Origin: Euonymus europaeus
Taxonomy: Eukaryota > Streptophyta > Magnoliopsida > Celastrales > Celastraceae
Reading direction: 5' to 3'
DNA: 64,000 nucleotides
NCBI GenBank assembly: GCA_963580455.1
Contig: OY756968.1
Location: forward strand, 19,499,996-19,563,995
This document shows positions 47,101 through 57,989 of this stretch, one piece after another. Each line of letters opens with the position of its first letter. Position 1 is the stretch's first letter. Position numbers and translations under genes: made by a program. The notes beneath the pieces were generated by a model. The model had not been told where the DNA came from, did no database searches, and was given only the letters and a program-made list of their open reading frames with translations.

Positions 47101-47589
47101 TGTTATTTCGTTAGTAACAGTTTAAAATAATCTTACAACTGTACAAATAATATATAATGGACAAGTACAAGTCGATCCCACGAGGAGTGATACTAATAAA
47201 TATACAATCTAACACTTGAATATAATGTACACATAATTGTAAAGGGGGGTTTAAGTCTCGTAAAATATAACAGTAAAGATAAAAACATTAACATTAAAAA
47301 CAAGAATATGAAGTAATGAGTTTCAATTCCTGAAAATTCTTGCTAGGACTCACTATCCACCACAAAACAATCAAACAATTTATAAGAAATGATAGATTAA
47401 AAATTTCAACAAGTATATGATGACAACATTCACAACAAGGTCATGATCAAACTCTTGTTGTATGATTCTTTCTTAGGTGCATGTACAGTGCATGGTGTCT
47501 ACCTCAAAATCAATATCAAGTTCATAATCGGTGAGTTTCAAAAGCTAGGTTTATTTGGTCACCATTAGCTATATATAAGATGCACATAT
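47101..47589. other. Non-coding, retroelement-like
   Basis: Contains GTACAAGTCGATCCCACGAGG, similar in type to the sequence at 1660-1720. No gene. Confidence 0.3.
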
Positions 47590-48108
47590 ATAGGGAAAAA
47601 AACCCTTTATTATTGGCATAAATGATATTATCAATATTGACCCACAAAATTAGCTAAAGATTGAATCATAATCTTGTAATCAATGGCAAGAAATATAAGA
47701 AAAAACTTTCTTAATTTAAGGAGATGATTATCTATAATTAGGAAAGAAAATAAATCTTTAAAATGAGAGATAATCATTCATAAATCAGTTTGATTCTATT
47801 CTAATAAATCAAGTAACCAAATCAATTCATTAGTTGAATATAATTACAGAATCCCCTTAACAACAAATTCATGTAAAACCTGAAGAAAAAAAATGTTTCT
47901 AAAAACTGATGCACATGCAAGTTACACGAAGTTTACCTGAAATCCATGTAGGGTACATGCAGGTTACATGTCAGCACTGCATATAGCAATTTCAAACTAG
48001 CTAATCCTAAATTGCATTCCTATTTAATGTGGATCCTAGCTAATTTGAATTTCATATTAGATTCATGATTACAATATCAAGCATAGTGTCACATTAAAAA
48101 TCCAAACT
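47590..48108. repeat. Right arm of the inverted repeat
   Basis: Reverse complement of 45538-46040 over its length, imperfect (for example ATGCAGGTTACATGTCAGC and CAAGCATAGTGTCAC). Confidence 0.65.
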
Positions 48109-50630
48109 TTCTTTCATGCTCAAGCCAATTAAGATGACCATCCATTACTCCCAAGATCAAGAACCTGTGCATATCCTTTTCCCTAGAAGAGTGGGATAAA
48201 TCTAGTAAAGATCATGTTCCAGCAAGTTCAAGAAGACGATTTAAAGGAAGTTTTAATTGAAACACTATCCCATAAGGTCCTATTTTGTAAGGGAGAATGA
48301 CAGAGTAATACCATGATCCAACATTTTCTTAGAAACTTGAACAATCTGCCAATCTCCTAGAAGTGAAGAATCATGCCCAAAAAATCAAGGAAGATCATTA
48401 CCATTGATGAGGCCTATAAAAGGAAATATCGACAGAAGTAGGAAGCTCCTCGCGTCAAAAACAGACCTCGTCTCAAAACTTTATCGCTTTTCAGAATGGC
48501 TCCGGCCACTTATCCTTTTGCTTAGATCTTATCTTAGTTCAAACACCTTCAAGTGCTAACCTCCGTGACTATGTTGGATTTATCTTGTAAAACATATTTT
48601 TCCGTACACTTCGGTGTAGCATTCAATGAAATCTCAATACATTCCATAATGTATTATTTTTCATCTCAATAGAAACTTTTGCATTCCAGTGTTATAGTTT
48701 CTATTACTGCTTGTAAGTGACGCTAAGAAAATATTGAAGTCCTTTTCATTAAGGCAAAGCCTAGACCAAGTGATTTCTATGTTTTTCAAATTGCACACAA
48801 ATTGTCTGGTGAGATGTTCGATAAGCGCACATCTCCTACATATTCTTTGAATTGAAAGCAAGTCCTGGAATGCTCACAATTTCCCTATCATCATAACAAA
48901 CTCTCCCCTAACACATCATCAAGTGTGCTGGATCGATTTGATCTTCTCCCTGAGTAGAAGGAACTAGCATTAAGGAGCAATCTAGGCGAGACAGAAGAAG
49001 GTACTCGCACACTCACACAGCCAAGCATCGTACCAAGTGTTCATTTGATCTTATCCATTGTGTGGAGGAACCAACAATAATTAAATGAATATAACAATAA
49101 ATAATATTTAATAATATTTATTATAATAAAGTTACTATAATAATATTGTTATTATATAGTATTTATGATTTATCATAAAAAGTTCTTTATGATTATATTA
49201 TTTCTTTTGTATTATAAGAGATTTCTCATCAAAACCAATATTGTCACAATTACATGTTACAAAATTTATATTTATATGGTCGATATGAAATTTCTTAAGT
49301 CTTCAAAACAAATAAGAGTTTATATAATCTCTCAAAATTTTCTAGCAATGTTGCATATGATTGCTTATCACTTATTGTCCTGTGGTTGTTTTTGTCTTTT
49401 GGGGATTGTTTTTGTCTTATTTCTTTTAACTTCCCTTTTTATTCATATGATTATGCCGGGTCATTGTGTTGTATTTCAAGATTGGTTCTCATGTTATATT
49501 TATCTTTATCCATCTCAAAGTTTTAATGATGGTATTTTTTTATTATTTCATGTATTATATGGTTTTGACACTTTGATTGTTTTCTTTACAATAGGTGAAT
49601 CCTTAGCATCAAATAATTTAAAAATGGCCATTAAGTCATATTCTCATCTATAGGAAACTAAAGTTATAATTGTATATAATGTAATAGATTTGATGAACCT
49701 TCGAATTCTATCAAAAGCTTCGGTGTTTGAAAAGCTACTAGTAAGATGGATATAACAAAACAACAAATCTATGCTTTTAGTTTTGAATGCACTGACAATA
49801 TTATGTAATCTAACAGCTTCTTCAATCAATTTTCATTCTCCAAGATCATGAAGAAGTATGACAAGGTACAAAATCTTTATTCCTGGTTCTAAGTTGATCG
49901 AAAATCCAAGTTTACTATTTTTGTATTGCTGTAATTCACTTCATTCAGCTCTGATGAGGTTAGGCATAGTTAATAGATTATGAACATGTGAGAAGAATAG
50001 GAATAACTCCACAACTGACCCTTTATTCCTTCACTGTCGATAACTAAGCAGTCTAAGCTCATGAAACGAGTAGAGGCCACATCGGTTAAAACATTTTGTG
50101 AATGAAAATTGTCAGAAAGGAATGGACATATTAAAACCAAAATCTAGAAGAGAAATGCATAGATCTACTTGTAGAACTTCTCAATAGCAACTCTCATCTT
50201 CTACTTCAAAATTTAAGCTAAAATATCCTTTTGGATAATTTACATAGTGTCCATTACTAATCAGATGCCCATCTTGGTGTTTCTAACCCCATTTCCTTCA
50301 TCTTCCATCATGTTTCTTTAATGGCCTTTCGTGTTGAGAAGCAATGTTTCCTATTTGACATACTTTGAAGCTCTGTTCCTTTTTATTATTGGGGCCTATG
50401 CTAGGCTATTGGTTGTTCTTAATCTTACATTCTCATATTAGTTTTTATCTGTGAGCATCTCATAGTTTAAAAAATTAGTTGATCATTGGAAAATTCTGAA
50501 AAATTTAATATCCATAACCTTCTCGTTAAAATCTATAGATTGGATTAAAGATGTGTGATCCCCTTGACTTTATGCATTCTTATTTGGGTCTTTATTCTAT
50601 TTTTGTTGTCTACTTCATTTGATGGCTGTT
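48109..50630. other. No gene recognised
   Basis: A TATA-like TATAAAAGG (48415-48423), with CAATGAAATCTCAATA 200 bases later (about 48625), hints at an LTR-type promoter. No TG...CA borders or coding region confirm it. A 162-codon AT-rich frame (49165-49653, plus) has hydrophobic low-complexity content and no family features, so it is not called a gene. Confidence 0.3.
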
Positions 50631-50633
50631 GGT

Positions 50634-51059
50634 TCATTGCTGTTTTTTTTTTGTCTGACAGTTTTTGGGTCTTCCAATTATCATTCTGTTGTTTCTTCTG
50701 CTGATAGTCAGAGAAGTTTGCCTACAGTGTAGAATTTCCAAACTGGTTTTGCTTCTTCCTGGAGAACTTTTTAGTATGCCCAAATTGCTTACAATAATTG
50801 CATTGGATATTAGGTTGTGGTCTACCATATTTATCCCAATAGGACTTCTGAGGATGATTAGTCTTTCCACAATGTGGAAAGGGTGCCCTTCTTCCTAGCA
50901 TCATCAGAATTAGAACCTTCAATAGCCTTCCCTTTTCCACCCTTATCAAAAGTATTTTTCTTGCCATCTTTAGGAGCTTGGGATTGCTTCTCTTTCTACT
51001 TTACCTGAAATGCTCCCTTAGTGACATCCTCATTCCTGAAATAAGTTCTTTGTTCATAG
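50634..51059 (-). pseudogene. Ty1/copia gag fragment with two knuckle-like motifs
   Basis: Minus strand. Beginning at about 51055: EQRTYFRNEDV, GAFQVK, KEKQSQAPKDGKK (a copia gag linker), then FPHCGKTNHPQKSYWDKYG and CNYCKQFGHTKKFSRKK. These are a damaged and a more complete C-x2-C-x4-H knuckle. Stops occur. The gag is cut at 51060, where TGTCGCAACC begins. Confidence 0.7.
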
Positions 51060-51360
51060 GTGTCGCAACCAAGATCGCGACACGGGCAGACTTGTAAAAA
51101 AACAATGAAGTCGCCACCAATTGGTTTCGAGGTGCAATTGGACACTACTTACAGTACTGGTATGCCATATTAAAAAATTGGGTTCGAGGTTTGATTGAAT
51201 GTAAGGAAGATATTATTACTCTACAACACCCGCTTATGCGGTTACCAAACTTAAACAAAGGGTAACAAAACATTTTGGATTTTTCTTGGAAGAAGCTCCG
51301 TCTACGCAAGGAGCAAGTCCCACAAATTGGGTGTGCACAACCTTGCACACTTTTTTGAAG
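51060..51360 (-). repeat. Probable outer end of a Tat/Ogre-type Ty3 LTR
   Basis: Begins TGTCGCAACCAAGATCGCGA (an internal palindrome, TGTCGC/GCGACA). It continues with GAAGTCGCCACCAATTGG and CACCCGCTTATGCGGTTACC, a sequence type often found at ends of plant Tat/Ogre-like Ty3 elements. It fits as the left border of the minus-strand Ty3 element whose pol lies at 57990-60860. The minus frame at 51145-51348 is not a real gene. Assignment is by recollection of the sequence type, so moderate. Confidence 0.4.
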
Positions 51361-52120
51361 TATTTTTCATGAATGAACAATTGTTAAAAAATAGAATTTT
51401 TTATTTTTTTGGAAAAAAAGAATGTCCCACTTTCGAAATTCATAATAACTATTTGGGTTAAAGTTGTTATTTTCAAGTGGACAGTATTAACCATTTTTGT
51501 CATGGGTGGCAGCTTCCCGACTTTGCAAATAAGAAAAACATGTCGAAATGAATGTTGCACCAAAAAGAAATAAAATAAAAGCTAGAAAATAATCAATGGC
51601 TAAAAAAAATGCAGAACACAACAAAAACAATTAAATGAAAGTCCAAAAATAAGTTTATTGGCTAAAACAAATAAAAAAGTCCAAAGTAAATATGGGCCCA
51701 AAAGCAATTAAATAAAAGTCCAAAAATAAATTTATTGGCCAAAACAAAAAAAGAAATCCAAAATAAATGTGGGCCCAAAGATTAGATATGTTAACTAAGC
51801 ACCTAAACCCAAATCCAATTTCTAGATCCATTTTTCATCGCCCGACCCCAAAAATTAAGTCAAATATTTTGGTCTTTAATCTAAACACAAGAGTCTAGCC
51901 CAAAACTAACTGCATCTTCTCCACAAAAATTATCAACCCAATTCCAGGAGACCTATCTCTCTCTATTTTTATTGCCGAAAGTACCATCTCTCATTGTTTC
52001 CAAAACGAAAGTTATAATCCCAACTTCAAAAGAAGAACTAAACATGTAAGATACACACACATATATACATAAATGAACGGTAGTCTATATAACATGCAGT
52101 GCATATATATATATATATAT
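51361..52120. other. No gene; short direct duplication
   Basis: An approximately 80-bp unit (GTCCAAAAATAAGTTTATTGG, ending ATGGGCCCAAA) occurs twice in tandem at about 51640-51780. Presumed LTR interior of the Ty3 element. An AT microsatellite ends it. Confidence 0.4.
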
Positions 52121-52994
52121 AGGGGTTTGCTCAAGTGAGGGATCCCATACCTAACAATCAGTGCGGGATCCCATTATTGTCCTCTGATTTAATCGAACGG
52201 CTAGCTCAATTTTTCCTTTAAAACACCTGGTCTTTAACATTTGTTATGCCTTTCTTTGTCGTTCTCCGACATCTTTGATTTATTCGCCGTTTTTCGACAT
52301 CTTCAATTCCTTTTAACAACAGTTCTATTCAAAGTTGTCTTTCACAATTGTTTTGCCTTTCACCATGAAAACCAGAGTTTTGCAAAAGAAGCTGCTCAAG
52401 CTTCACAAGCTTTCCAATCTCACTCACCAATTAAGGATTTTGAGACAAATCAAGCACAATGAGCTTAGTGAATTTTCAAAAACTAAAGGAACCCTACCTC
52501 CAAGCAAGTTACTTCCCAAGTTGAGTACTTGCAGCTTACCCAATCAACCAATGCTTTTTGGGATCTTCCCCTTTCAAGGTATCTGTTGAAATCAAACACT
52601 CTCGAGGAAACCAATTGAGAAATCTGATCTGGGATTTCACCAAAAAGATTCAAGATTGGGAAGTCCACAGAAGTGGAGATTTCACCAAAAAGATTTAAGC
52701 TTTGTAACTCCAAAAAATTTATAGAGAGTAATGGTGTGGAAATGCAAAGTGAGGTCTAATTCAGTTGAAGTAGAACAGAGAATTAAGAATGCTAAGCTCA
52801 AAGAGAAAAACAACAGGCAAAGATGGATCTCTGGTTTGAGAAGAGAGAGAGAGCATGACTGGTTTGAGGAGAGAGAGATGAAAGGTGAAATTATACTCTT
52901 TTTAAAAAATAAAGATCTGGCTGGCCGTCCACGGCCAGGAGTGGGATCCCGCACAAAAACATAAGTGCGGGATCCCTCACTTGAGCAAACCCCT
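52121..52994. mobile_element. TIR element carrying a gene fragment (Pack-MULE-like)
   Basis: An 874-bp element inserted in a TA microsatellite. The inverted ends match perfectly for at least 25 bases: AGGGGTTTGCTCAAGTGAGG then GATCC at both ends. The inner part differs, with GGGATCCCGCACTTA at the right. The interior holds a decayed LRR receptor-kinase fragment on the minus strand. No transposase. The target duplication cannot be read inside the TA repeat, so assignment to MULEs is an inference from long TIRs and captured host sequence. Confidence 0.8.
52335..52690 (-). pseudogene. Captured leucine-rich-repeat receptor-kinase fragment
   Basis: Minus-strand pieces in different frames give consecutive plant LRRs in gene order: GEIPDQISQL (about 52640), then KIPKSIG, a stop, and LGKLQVLNLGSNLLGGRVPL, then VLDLSQNP, then EIGKLVKLEQLLLQNSGFHGE at about 52360. 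The series resembles the ectodomain of At5g06940-type LRR receptor-like kinases (PDQIS, LVVLDLS, KLEQLLL--SGFHGEIP). Frameshifts and stops make it non-coding. No signal peptide, transmembrane or kinase part is present. It lies wholly within the TIR element, so it is a transduplicated scrap and not a resident gene. Confidence 0.75.
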
Positions 52995-53160
52995 ATATAT
53001 ATATAATATATATATATATATAAGTATGTATGTATGAACAATATATATACATATCTATATATGGAAAGTGTATATATATAGCATGCATATATAAGCAGTA
53101 TATATGTAATCTATATATTTTTACTGTACGGACAATGTATGTGTATATATATATATACGG
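52995..53160. repeat. TA/TATG microsatellite
   Basis: Continuation of the TA repeat that hosts the elements on both sides, with ATGTATG and ATATAC variants. Confidence 0.8.
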
Positions 53161-53330
53161 ATTCTCTAGAGAGAGATCCTGCACTTAAAATTACGTGCAG
53201 GATAACACACATGCTCTTGGACGGACATCAGATGCGGGCCCCACCCTATACCTGCACACGCACCTGCACCATCCAAGGGTGTAAGGGGGATCCCGCACGT
53301 AATTTTAAGTACGGGATCCCTCTCTAGAGA

Positions 53331-53332
<2 letters not shown>
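53161..53332. mobile_element. Short MITE with about 45-bp inverted repeats
   Basis: 172 bp. Left end ATTCTCTAGAGAGAGATCCT; right end in reverse ATTCTCTAGAGAGGGATCCC; both continue with GCACTTAAAATTACGTGC or a close variant. The core GGGATCCCG(C/T)ACTTA is shared with the TIR of the neighbouring element at 52121-52994. The GC-rich middle holds no gene. The full hairpin covers over half of the element. Confidence 0.85.
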
Positions 53333-53377
<45 letters not shown>

Positions 53378-53378
53378 A
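53333..53378. repeat. (TA)n(TATG)n microsatellite
   Basis: TA run followed by eight or so GTAT/ATGT repeats. Confidence 0.9.
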
Positions 53379-54530
53379 ACAGTGGCATGTAGTTGTCCCT
53401 TTTTCTTTTGATAATGGAGTGGTCTCTCTTTGAAGAAAAATTAGAGGAAGTAAGTGAGATGATGGGCGAAGCTAGAGATGATGGTGACTAGGTGAGGGTG
53501 AGAAGAAGAGGCCTATGAGTGATGGGAGTGAAAGAGATAAAAGAAGAGATGTAGAGGGGTTTTGTGTAATGAGAAAGTTTGGTAGTTCGGGATATGGAAA
53601 GAGAGCACTATGAGTGGTTCTCAGCTAGACTTGGGAGAGAGGAAGAAGAAGAGACTCGAGTGAGGTAGTTGGTATATAGATAGGGAGAATTCGTAAAAAT
53701 GAGAACCCCTTTCCGTGCTCTACACCTTTCTTTTTTATAGCCCACCATTGCCATTGTCCATTCTCTTTGACAAATTCTCACAAACATTTCTTCTTGTTTT
53801 TCTCACCAGCCCATCCCTCTTTGACAAATTCTCCATATTTTTCTTCTTTCCTCTGCATCCCCATGCTCTTCTTCTACACTTTTTCTTGAAAATTCCTCTT
53901 AGGTCATCCTTTTAAGGATTTTGGCTTGGGCTGGACTTTATCAGCAAAATGGGATAGTAAGTTCAACTTGGTGGGCTACTCTGACTTGGGCAGCTAGGTT
54001 TGGGTTAGGATAATATTGGTTATAGGTAATGGTTATTTTTGTTATGGGTTGAGTTGGGTATTTTAATTGGGCTCATAGGTAGTTTAGGTATTGGAATTAT
54101 GAAAGGAATGAGTCGATAATTAGGTTAGGTTTTGGGCTTTGGTTTCATATGCTAAGTGACTTTATAAGCTTGAGTTTGACAAAGAAAAATAAAATAGGGA
54201 AATTAAATCAAAATATAGCGTATAATATATATATATATTTACATGTAAAAAAATCAATAAAAATAATAAAAAATAACAATTATCCGAAAAAAATTCGGGT
54301 TGTATGTCTTTTATGTAGTAAATATAAAAAAGGTGTAATAAACCAATTTTGTCTGGTGAATATGTATGCGTGAAATACAGAACTAAAACTTACCTCGTGG
54401 GTGCAGAAAATTAGAAATCTTGTTATCTCAGCACGTTGACCAATGAAACTCTGCTATCTTGACTTGAGAAAGCAAAATTCGCCATTTTGAAGTAAAAACA
54501 TGAATTCTGCCAAGTCAGTATGAGATAGGA
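53379..54530. other. No gene; presumed LTR / 3' region of the Ty3 element
   Basis: GA-rich, then pyrimidine-rich and TTGGGC-rich non-coding sequence. The GGGCT/TTGGGT-rich part (53925-54140) resembles 3080-3240 in style. No LTR border could be fixed. Confidence 0.3.
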
Positions 54531-54539
54531 AGCAATAAA

Positions 54540-55290
54540 AGGTCTTTTTGTTATGGAACAAAAAGGGAAGGAGCGTCTTCTCGACGTAGAACAGAAAAGT
54601 AAATAGATGTTCGTCTTCATGATGTGAAACAAAAATTAAATAGATGTTCGTCTCCTCGATGTAGAATAAAAATGTAAAATATATGTTTGCCCCTCGATCT
54701 AGAACAAGAAAGTAAATGTTCGTCCCCTCGATGTGGAACAGAAAAGTAAAGGTTCTTCTTCTCGATATGGAACAAAAATTAAAGTTTTTTTTTTGACGTG
54801 AAACAAAAATGTAAAGGCGTCTCTTGTTGACATGAAACAGAAAAAAAATATTTGTCTTCTCGATGTGGAATAAGAAACTAAATGTTCATCTTCTCAACAT
54901 GGAACAAAAAGTAAAGGTTCGTCTTCTCAATGTGGAACATAAATTAAAGTAAATGCTTGTCTTCTCGACATGGAACAAGAATTTAAGTTAGATGTTCGTC
55001 CTCACGACGTTCTCGACTTGGAATAGAAAAGCAAATAGATGTTGTCGTATCAACGTGGAATAGGAATTGAAGTAAATGTTCATCTTCTTGACGTGCAACT
55101 GAAATGTAAATAAATGTTTGTCTTCTCAATGTGGAATATAAATGTAAAATAGATGTTCGTCTTCTCAATGTGGAACCGAAATATAAATAATTGTTGATCT
55201 TCTCAATGTGGAGCATAAATGTAAAAGTTCATCATCTCAATGTTGAACACAAAATGTAAAATAGATGTTCATCTTGTACAATACAGAGCA
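54540..55290. repeat. Minisatellite, about 20 degenerate copies of a 30-40-bp unit
   Basis: Consensus like GTAAATAGATGTTCGTCTTC followed by TCGATGTGGAACAAAAAT. Copies vary in length (about 30-40 bp) and sequence. Reading frames within (such as minus 54983-55216) simply translate the repeat and are not genes. Confidence 0.9.
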
Positions 55291-55339
55291 AAAAATAAAA
55301 TGCCCATATTTTATCAATATCAAAATGTATATTTAGACA

Positions 55340-55900
55340 CTTATCACAACCCCAACCAAATTATCGCGAGTCCCTAGTTCTGCACTATATCCATGAGTGG
55401 AGTCAGCATGTGTTCTAGCCTTTGCTATCCAACTTCCAACTGATGCAAGTGTGCCAGCACTTCCAGATTATGGTTAGGCGGCGATGATTTAGTAGCAGAA
55501 CATTGAGATGCTTCTTGTGGATATACAACTGAAATTCGTAGTGTTCGTCATTTTCTAGCAGTTGTGGTCATGTGACCAGTACTTTGACTCTGTGTACTTT
55601 TCTCCTTGAAGGTTACTAGATATGCAGAGGAATTCTAACTTTGAGGAGGTTGAATGCCCTTGCTTAGAAGAAAACGCGTGATAAGTCATGGAAAATATAA
55701 TTTTTTAAGTTTTTTCAATCTATTATTCACAAAATTTTTTGCTTTAAGAATACTGGCCATGTAAATCTCACCAATATCGAACCATGTGCGCTAGCTTATG
55801 CATGTTGTATAGGGCAAAAAGAATGTTGCCTATCGCTTGACTATGATCGATTGGGCACAGGTTACATCAGAGAGCATCATCTAGCAACCACGTATTTGAT
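55340..55900 (-). pseudogene. Possible plant-transposon accessory ORF remnant (Transposase_32-like)
   Basis: Minus-strand translation, with stops, gives FDIGEIYMASILKAKN, LKKLYFP, LITRFLLSKGIQPP and further on LEVLAHLHQLEVG. The order fits the putative plant transposon protein domain (I--GEIIY-SI, LYFPSLIT-LC--AGV) found as an extra ORF in some Ty3 Tat/Athila elements. Position between integrase and LTR agrees. Match is by eye and weak. Confidence 0.4.
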
Positions 55901-56390
55901 GACAAATATGATCGGTGTGGAGCATCAACATTTTGATATATTCGCCCCTAACACATGTCATTGATCATCTTTTATTTGGAAACAGAGATCGACGCTTTGA
56001 CTCTTATAGAGACATCATAGGTGGGCGGGTATCCTAAATAGGAGCATATGTTAGCCGTAGTGAATTGAAGTGTAATACTGGCTACATCCACCTGATAAAA
56101 TGGCTGAGGCCTTGTTATTGAAGTGGGGGATAACTCTAGAAAAGTTTCATAGAAATCTCAAACTATTTGAGGATATATCGGTAAGTCTCCTTTTGGATCT
56201 AGATCGATCAAAAATAGCATAGAATGATACAAATGTAGTGCATGGCCTAACGAGTGTTGGCTTCTCTCAGAATGATCTCAACTCTAGCAAACAATACGAT
56301 TGCTAGTAGAGAAGCTGAACTACAGCTCATCAATGCTACAATATACTATTGTCTATTCGTTAAGAAGAATGATGGTGGATCTAAGTGAAA
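55901..56390. other. No gene recognised
   Basis: Stop-rich in all frames. Lies in the 3' region of the minus-strand Ty3 element. Confidence 0.35.
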
Positions 56391-56625
56391 TAAGTGATGG
56401 TAAAAAGATGGATGTGCGGATGGATTCAAATGAGATCAAGGATAGTGATCGGTGAATGTGTGTAGGAGTGTCAGTGAAGGAATGCAAAAGATGGATGTAT
56501 GACTGGGTCTGAATAAGATGATGAATGGTAAAAATATGGATGTGAGGCTGGATTCGAATGATATCAAGGATGGTGATCGGTGAAGTTAAATAGTTGTGTC
56601 AGTGGATGAAGGAACAAAGGAGGAT
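56391..56625. repeat. Direct duplication, unit about 128 bp
   Basis: Two copies (from about 56393 and 56521) share GGTAAAAAGATGGATGTG-type starts, CTGGATTC/ATGGATTC, ATCAAGGAT-GTGATCGGTGAA and GTGTCAGTG--GAAGGAA blocks in order. Confidence 0.75.
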
Positions 56626-56816
56626 GAAGCTCGAATTATTGAGAGATGCAGCTTGGGGTGTTGTCAATGAATGTAGATGTGAGAGAGATAAAAATATTGC
56701 GGATAGATGGGTTCAGTGAAAAGGAAGAAAAATTTGGTCAAAAGAGAAAAAAATAATTAAGGAGAAGTTGAAAAAATGTCATGAAAGAGAGAGAGAGAAA
56801 GGGGGAAGGAATCTTG

Positions 56817-57131
56817 TTATAGCCTCCCGTCATGACAATGATATGAAAAGATTGATCAGGGTTTATAGAATCTTGTTAGGGCTATGATTGAAATAATTGT
56901 TTGAAATTTATAGCCTACCATTAAGGCAACGATCGAAAGAGTTGATCGGGGTTAATAGCCTCTTGTTAGGGCGACGATTGAAAGAATTGATCGGAGATTA
57001 TAGCATCTCGTTTGGGCAATGATTAATATAATTGATCTAGGTTTATAGCCTTCCGTGAGGGCAAGGATTGAAATAATTGATCGGAGTTTATAGCCTTGTA
57101 TTAGGGCAACGATTGAAATAATTGATCGGCT
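56817..57131. repeat. Minisatellite, exactly seven 45-bp units
   Basis: Seven units without a length change (7 x 45 = 315 bp). Consensus TTTATAGCCTCTTGTTAGGG then CAACGATTGAAATAATTGATCGG. Unit starts: 56817, 56862, 56907, 56952, 56997, 57042, 57087. Substitutions are common but no indels are seen, so on the minus strand the unit keeps one frame of 15 residues (consensus like RSIISIVALTRGYK), with stops in two units. Confidence 0.9.
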
Positions 57132-57989
57132 TTCTTGTCATTGGAACCAAAAGGTATGGTCGAACATAAAGTATAGGTTCATCTTACCTCAAATCTTTGT
57201 CTTGGAATTCTGCCATGGTATCATCGTGTTGGGTCTGGGCTTGTAAAAGAACAAAATGGCAAATAAAGAAATGTGTACATGATGCTGTGAGTATGTCCTA
57301 ATGCCTATTCATGATGGATTGGTAATGCTGCCAATGAATAAATAATCATGGATCTTTGTATACCGTGGCTACAACTGTTTGAATTGTTTATTTATTTGAT
57401 TCTGCCTTGCTTCAACTTCCTCTTTTATTCTTTCATGTTGTCTATCAAATGTGAGCTTTTGATTGAGCATTTTCGTGCATCTTCTTTCTATGCCCAAACT
57501 CATATCAATTGATTCAACCAACATAGCCAAACGGTCATTTCAAAAAAGACAACTTTCTATTGGTTGACTTCAGGCTGCCTATTTTGACTGTCGTTTTCCT
57601 ATCAGGATCTTAAAGTTTTGAAGAGAGCGCCTGTTACTAGCTACATCTAAAAGGTAGTCATCTTACCAACACTAAAATCTTCATAAATCATGAATACTTG
57701 TTTTCTATAAAAATCCATGTATATGGCAAAATTAATATGTTCTTATTGTGAGAAAAATAAGAGTGCAACTTGAATTTGAAAGTGAATAGACATGACAAGT
57801 GTTGTGAGTCACAATTTCATCGTGAGGTCAAATCACATTTTGATGTAGTTTTGGTAGGAGGACAAAACTACTCAAGTTTATTGTATAAAGAGAAAAAAGA
57901 TGGCAAGCTCAAAGAATATTCTGTAAAATCAAAGCAGAGTAAGATTAAAAGCTAATGTGATTTTGGCTGAAAGCTAAAATTGTCCAAGT
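57132..57989. other. Non-coding 3' region of the Ty3 element
   Basis: No gene recognised. AAACTAC(T/A)C-type motifs near 57860 and 58090 (TTTTGGTAGGAGGACAAAACTA; TTTTGGCTGAAAGAAAAAAC) are loosely repeated across the end of the integrase region. Confidence 0.35.

Noticed and set aside
48109..48660. TATAAAAGG plus downstream sequence as a viral (caulimovirus-type) or LTR promoter
   Set aside because: No adjoining coding region or terminal repeats support either reading.
49165..49653. 162-codon plus-strand ORF
   Set aside because: Very AT-rich, hydrophobic and low-complexity, with no family motif and no promoter context; a chance frame is more likely.
54423..55216. Minus-strand ORFs with repeated STLRRRTS-like residues
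   Set aside because: They translate the minisatellite and have no start context or family match.
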